Source of the DNA: Sutcliffiella horikoshii DSM 8719
GTDB lineage: Bacteria > Bacillota > Bacilli > Bacillales > Bacillaceae_I
Length of the DNA stretch: 64,000 bases
Direction: 5' to 3'
Assembly (NCBI GenBank): GCA_001648575.1
Contig: LQXN01000063.1
Location: forward strand, 186,001 to 250,000
In this document: piece by piece, positions 60,185 through 64,000 of the stretch
Position numbering within the stretch: the stretch's first letter is position 1
How the letters are laid out: each line of letters begins with the position of its first letter
Notes under the pieces: generated by a model
What the model was told of the DNA's origin: nothing
What the model saw: the letters and a program-made list of their open reading frames with translations, nothing else
The model's database searches: none
Translations under genes and position numbers: made by a program

Positions 60185-61833
60185 TAGTTTGCCTCCTTAT
60201 CAAGCACACGGTGAAAGATGAAGATACACAATGCACTTATCAAGATGATCATCAGGGAAGCGATGGAAGCCTCCTGTACTCGTTCATCATTTGCATATTT
60301 GAAAGCCTGAGTGGCAAGCGTCGAAAAGTTGAACGGCTGTAGAAATAAGGTTAACGGTAATTCTTTTAGAATATCCACAAACACGAGAATAAACCCGCTT
60401 GCAATCGCACCACGCAACAGAGGAACATCGACAAGGAAGAATGTCCGCAAAGTCGATGCGCCAAGCATCCTCGAGGTTTCCGAGTATCTGTTTCCTATCT
60501 TCTCAAAACCAGCCTCGATATTATTGAACCCGATGGCAAGGAATCGTATCACATAAGCGAAAATCAACATCACCAAGGTGGTACGTAAGACGAATTCCGG
60601 TTTCAAGTTGAATTGCGCCAAGAACGTCACTATATACTGATCTAATGAAATGAAGATAGTAATGACGGCGATGGCGATGGCAGCTCCCGGTATGGAGTAG
60701 CCGAGTGTCGTCACCCTTGAAATGAACTTGGTCAATAATCCTGACTGCAGCCTCGTATAGTTTGAAATGATCAGTGCAATAAATATAATGATGACTGATG
60801 CAATGGTCGCTACAAGGACCGAGTTCTTTGCAAGCACGATAAATTGTGCATTAAACACTTTCTCGTATGTCATGAACGCCCAACGCAGAAGCTGCAGCAA
60901 CGGAATGATGAATGCAATGGTGAAAATTCCGAAACAGTAAGCAAATACTCCCCAAGCCTTCGCTCCGGTAAGTTTTTTCGGCTGGATTGGACGAACTTTG
61001 GAAGAAGGATCAAAGAATTTTTTCCTTCCTCTCAACAACCTTTCAAACATCAAGACGAACATAACTATGATCATCAAGGTCCCTGCAAGCTTCAACGCTG
61101 AATCGAGGTCCATCATTCCATACCACGTACGGAAGATGGCAGTACTGACGGTCTGAATGCCAAAGTAGCTCGTAACTCCATAATCATTCAGGACTTCGAG
61201 GATGACAAGTGTCACGCTTCCCACAATTGCCGCCCTTGAAATCGGCAGTGCAACCCGGAAAAACGTATCAATATCATTTCCCCCTAGCAATCTCGCATTC
61301 TCCAATACGGAAGCAGATAAGTTTTGGAAGAAGCTTCTCGTGATCGCATAAACGTATGGAAACAATGTGACCGTAAAAATGAAAATGGCACCTTGTATAC
61401 TCATGATATTGAAATACGACTGGTTGACCTGCATATCAAACGAGTTCCGCAGGGTGCTCTGGATCACACCGGTATAATTTAGAATCCCGTGGAAGGTATA
61501 TGCCGCGATATATGGCGGTATCGCCAAAGGAAGTATCAGCGCCCACTTCAGAAAGTTCCGCATCGGGAATTGATAAATCGTGATCAACCACGCAAGACTT
61601 GTGCCGATCAGCATCGTGGCAAGGGCAGTGAAGATAATGATCACTACTGAATTTTGAAGATAGTCCTTCAGTAAGTATTCCCTTATATGAAGCCAGTTCT
61701 CATTTCCTTCTGTAAAGAATTCAACTGCTATAAGTAGATTTGGAATTAATATAATTGTTATAAAAAGAAGACTAGCAAGAGCCCAGCCTTTATGGCGCAC
61801 CCTTGACCAATGGAACCGATTCACAGATGACAC
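60184..61833 (-). CDS. Fe(III) ABC importer permease, fused double unit (FbpB type)
   Basis: A 549-residue permease made of two fused six-helix units, as in FbpB/SfuB. EAA-type loops are LENARLLGGNDIDTFFRVALP (core, ~residue 190) and SETSRMLGASTLRTFFLVDVP (~455). A weaker Fur-like box lies upstream at 61886-61900. Works with the ATPase and with the Fe(III)-binding lipoprotein encoded upstream. Confidence 0.88.
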   Translation of the reverse strand: MSSVNRFHWSRVRHKGWALASLLFITIILIPNLLIAVEFFTEGNENWLHIREYLLKDYLQNSVVIIIFTALATMLIGTSLAWLITIYQFPMRNFLKWALILPLAIPPYIAAYTFHGILNYTGVIQSTLRNSFDMQVNQSYFNIMSIQGAIFIFTVTLFPYVYAITRSFFQNLSASVLENARLLGGNDIDTFFRVALPISRAAIVGSVTLVILEVLNDYGVTSYFGIQTVSTAIFRTWYGMMDLDSALKLAGTLMIIVMFVLMFERLLRGRKKFFDPSSKVRPIQPKKLTGAKAWGVFAYCFGIFTIAFIIPLLQLLRWAFMTYEKVFNAQFIVLAKNSVLVATIASVIIIFIALIISNYTRLQSGLLTKFISRVTTLGYSIPGAAIAIAVITIFISLDQYIVTFLAQFNLKPEFVLRTTLVMLIFAYVIRFLAIGFNNIEAGFEKIGNRYSETSRMLGASTLRTFFLVDVPLLRGAIASGFILVFVDILKELPLTLFLQPFNFSTLATQAFKYANDERVQEASIASLMIILISALCIFIFHRVLDKEAN

Positions 61834-61885
61834 ATCCTTCTTGGTAAAAGCCTGTTGCCTCTATTTTCTCCAATCTAAATTATAA

Positions 61886-61900
61886 CGAAAATCATTCTCA
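61886..61900 (-). promoter_or_regulatory. Fur-like box upstream of fbpB-type gene
   Basis: CGAAAATCATTCTCA, 12 of 15 matches to TGATAATNATTATCA. Confidence 0.55.
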
Positions 61901-61923
61901 AATGGAACCGGAGATTGCAAATA

Positions 61924-61960
61924 AATAGAACCGAAGCACTATCTGATGTGCTCCGGTTCA
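61924..61960 (-). terminator. Hairpin between Fe(III)-binding protein gene and permease gene
   Basis: GAACCG-AGCAC (61928-61939) pairs with GTGCT-CGGTTC (61948-61959); minus strand continues TATTTATTTG. Probably a partial terminator within the importer locus. Confidence 0.65.
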
Positions 61961-61975
61961 TGGTTTGTTCATAAA

Positions 61976-63073
61976 TTATTTCCAGCCAACCTCGTTAAAG
62001 ATGCGGATTGCATCTTGTTGGTTTTCTCCAAGGACAGAAAGGTTGATATCTTGCTCCTTGAACTCACCCCAAGATTTTAAAAGCTCAGATGGTTCAACAT
62101 TCTCATTTACAGGGTACTCAGAGTTTGCTTCTGCGAACTGACCTTGTGCTTCTTCCCCACTTAAGAATTCAATGAACTTGATGGCATTTTCTTGATTTTT
62201 CGCATGCTTTGTCACGCCTGCACCACTGATGTTGATGTGCGTACCAGTTGTTTCTTGGTTCGGGAAGAACACGCCTACGTTCTCAGCTACTTTCTTCTCC
62301 TCTTCATCCGCTCCGTTCAACATCACACCGATATAGTAAGTGTTCATGATTGCTACGTCCGCTTCACCTGCTACTACAGCCTTCGCTTGGTCGCGGTCTC
62401 CGCCTTCAGGATCACGTGCCATATTATCTGCAATTCCTTGCGCCCACTCTTTCGCTTGGTCCCTGCCCATAATGTCAATGAAAGATGCAAGTAATGACAT
62501 GTTGTACATATTTTCAGAAGATCTAACCACTACACGATCTTTCCACTCCGGTTCAGTCAACGCTTCATATGTGGAAAGTTCCTCTGGGCTTACACGCTCT
62601 TTATCATAAACGATAACACGTGCACGCTTTGTCAAACCGAACCATTGGTTGTCCACATCGCGTAATTTTTCCGGAATGTTTTCAGCTAAAACATCACTTT
62701 CAACAACTTGAAGAAGTTCAGCTTCTTTGGCTTGATGAAGGTTACCGGCGTCAGCTGTGATAAATACATCCGCATTTGTTGCGTCTCCTTCTCTATTCAA
62801 ACGTTCCATTAACTCTTCGCCTTTACCTTCAACCACGTTAACTTTAATTCCTGTTTCTTCCTCGAACTTTTTGTAAAGCATTTGATCCGCTTCATAGTGG
62901 CGGCTCGTATATACGTTCACTTCCCCGGACTCTTGCTCATTTGTTGCTTCTTCGTTGTTGCCTTCATTGTTCGGAGATGCTGTATTCCCATTATTGTTTG
63001 TGCTGCTTACACAGCCAGTCAACGCTAACATCAATGCTAGCACCAGGCTGAAAATGACATGAAACTTTTTCAC
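61976..63073 (-). CDS. Fe(III)-binding lipoprotein (FutA/FbpA type)
   Basis: About 365 residues. Signal peptide and lipobox: FSLVLALMLALTGC (Cys ~22), an Asn/Glu-rich linker, then VNVYTSRHYEADQMLYKKFEE, the hallmark of FutA/FbpA ferric-ion-binding proteins; YYIGVMLNG contains likely iron-ligand Tyr residues. GTG at 63073 was chosen because GGGAG lies nine bases upstream and the signal peptide begins there. Two Fur boxes lie upstream. Confidence 0.92.
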   Translation of the reverse strand: MKKFHVIFSLVLALMLALTGCVSSTNNNGNTASPNNEGNNEEATNEQESGEVNVYTSRHYEADQMLYKKFEEETGIKVNVVEGKGEELMERLNREGDATNADVFITADAGNLHQAKEAELLQVVESDVLAENIPEKLRDVDNQWFGLTKRARVIVYDKERVSPEELSTYEALTEPEWKDRVVVRSSENMYNMSLLASFIDIMGRDQAKEWAQGIADNMARDPEGGDRDQAKAVVAGEADVAIMNTYYIGVMLNGADEEEKKVAENVGVFFPNQETTGTHINISGAGVTKHAKNQENAIKFIEFLSGEEAQGQFAEANSEYPVNENVEPSELLKSWGEFKEQDINLSVLGENQQDAIRIFNEVGWK

Positions 63074-63111
63074 TCTTGGACACTCCCTATGTATGTAGTT
63101 TTCATTAAAAA

Positions 63112-63154
63112 TGATAATCACTCTCATTTACTATTGTAATGATAATCATTTTCA
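63112..63154 (-). promoter_or_regulatory. Two Fur boxes upstream of the futA-type gene
   Basis: TGATAATCACTCTCA (63112-63126, 13/15) and TGATAATCATTTTCA (63140-63154, 14/15) match the 7-1-7 Fur motif. Confidence 0.85.
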
Positions 63155-63294
63155 AGTCAATACTATTTTGACATTTTCCAAAAGAAATTTAATAACTATA
63201 AGAATGTTTCACATGAAACTTTTTCATTCTCCTAACCATAGATGCAAGCAATTACATGCAAGACTGTTGATAAACGATAAATTAGTAAAGTTAT

Positions 63295-63430
63295 CTGGTG
63301 GAACGGTTTATCTTCTTTCTAGGCTGTATGCTTATCCGAGGGCGGTCCGTAAGCCTCCTCACTCCGTTTAGGGGTCTTACCTCCCCTTACTAATGCGGGA
63401 GGCTTCGCGCCTTCCACTGTGATCAACTAG
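63295..63430. repeat. GC-rich dispersed intergenic repeat, copy 6 (degenerate)
   Basis: Contains TAAGCCTCCTCACTCCG, GGGGTCTTACCTCCCC, GCGGGAGGCTTCGCGCC and ends CACTGTGATCAAC. Region 63155-63494 has no gene. Confidence 0.6.
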
Positions 63431-63494
63431 GGACTTTTATGATATTGGAATTTTTCCTACACACGAAATGAAAGAAATCGCATCTTTCTTTCTG

Positions 63495-64000
63495 CTAGTT
63501 CATATCCTTCTCCCACCTTGCATATCCACCAAGCATATTATGGACATCCTTGAAACCATTTGCCTGCAGCAAACTTATGGCTATTGCCGAGCGAACCCCT
63601 GAGCCACACTGAAGGATTAGGGGGCGATCATTAGGCACTTCATCCAATCTATCAGACAAATCGCCAAGCATGATATGCTGGGCCCCTTCAATATGTCCGC
63701 TCTTCCACTCGGAATCATATCTCACATCAACTACCTGTGCACCTTCACTACTGATAAGTTCCTTCACTTCTTTGGGGGTTATGTCATGGTAGGATTCTAG
63801 CTCAGGTGTCATCCGGATTGCCAAATCTACATCCATATACCATTCCAATTTATCTATTCCAATGGATTGAAGGGCCATTTGAATCTCTTCCAGTTTATTG
63901 GGATCAGTTAAAAGGTAAAGCGGACGTTCATAGTCGATGATCCACCCAGCCCAATTAGTGAAGGCCTGATTAAATGGGATATTAATTGTCCCTTCAATAT
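63495..64000 (-). CDS. MBL-fold/rhodanese protein (CstB-like), C-terminal part, cut by window edge
   Basis: The frame is open from the right edge to 63495 (about 168 residues visible). A first part reads GTINIPFNQAFTNWAGWIID and RPLYLLTDPNKLEEIQMAL, a degenerate rhodanese domain without active Cys; the second is an active rhodanese with VVDVRYDSEWKSGHIEGA and the catalytic loop CGSGVRS. This pair of domains follows a metallo-beta-lactamase persulfide dioxygenase in CstB and B. subtilis relatives, which detoxify persulfides. The N-terminal enzyme domain is outside the window. Role in sulfide/persulfide oxidation is inferred from the family. Confidence 0.75.
   Translation of the reverse strand, partial: IEGTINIPFNQAFTNWAGWIIDYERPLYLLTDPNKLEEIQMALQSIGIDKLEWYMDVDLAIRMTPELESYHDITPKEVKELISSEGAQVVDVRYDSEWKSGHIEGAQHIMLGDLSDRLDEVPNDRPLILQCGSGVRSAIAISLLQANGFKDVHNMLGGYARWEKDMN

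Noticed and set aside
1-64000. CRISPR array, tRNA/rRNA genes, transposase or prophage genes
   Set aside because: None could be recognised. The tandem repeats lack the unique spacers and conserved direct repeats of CRISPR, and no frame resembles a transposase, integrase or phage structural protein.

Overview
The window is low-GC Gram-positive chromosomal DNA, most likely from Bacillaceae (Bacillus or a close relative such as Sutcliffiella; genus is inference). Support: strong AGGAGG ribosome binding sites with many GTG/TTG starts, U-tailed hairpin terminators, sigma-B and Fur sites of Bacillus type, CcpA cre sites, and gene families typical of Bacillus (YflT, KatE, MurQ/MurR, NupNOPQ, BceRSAB). 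Both ends cut genes: an FAD oxidoreductase on the left and a metallo-beta-lactamase/rhodanese protein on the right. No rRNA, tRNA, CRISPR array or insertion sequence was recognised.

Layout. 1-8.3 kb: general stress protein, a helical-repeat protein, an RlmI-type methyltransferase, small membrane proteins and a TPR-dynamin GTPase. 8.6-10.7 kb: a ParM/ParR-like actin partition pair beside an iteron array that looks like a parC centromere. 10.7-17.1 kb: a putative oxidative N-demethylase operon (haem enzyme, DmmA-like, ferredoxin reductase), a hydrolase, small regulators, and a quinone-oxidoreductase/VOC pair divergent from an HxlR regulator. 17.3-29.4 kb: catalase KatE, a MurNAc-type catabolic operon (murR, serine hydrolase, ABC importer, murQ), DUF1761, AraC, GltS and XRE genes.

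29.6-42.6 kb is the most distinctive part: a 12-gene bacterial microcompartment (BMC) operon of the sugar-phosphate-utilizing (SPU) kind, followed on the same strand by a NupNOPQ nucleoside ABC importer. Proposed flow: imported deoxynucleosides become deoxyribose-5-phosphate (enzymes not in the window), DeoC splits it into glyceraldehyde-3-phosphate and acetaldehyde inside the shell, the aldehyde dehydrogenase and PduL turn acetaldehyde into acetyl-CoA and acetyl-phosphate, and Tpi handles the triose phosphate. Importer and BMC promoters share the same cre, -35, spacer and 14-bp operator arrangement, so they are probably co-controlled by the SorC/DeoR regulator at the head of the BMC operon and by CcpA.

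43-64 kb: RluF, polyamine importer PotABCD, a Bce-type two-component/ABC antibiotic detoxification module with a visible BceR box, a large SF2 helicase with two membrane segments, and two iron importers (siderophore type and Fe(III)/Fbp type), both with Fur boxes. Two repeat families lie between genes: a GC-rich ~130-bp imperfect palindrome (about six copies or fragments) and an undescribed ~40-bp tandem unit at two loci.
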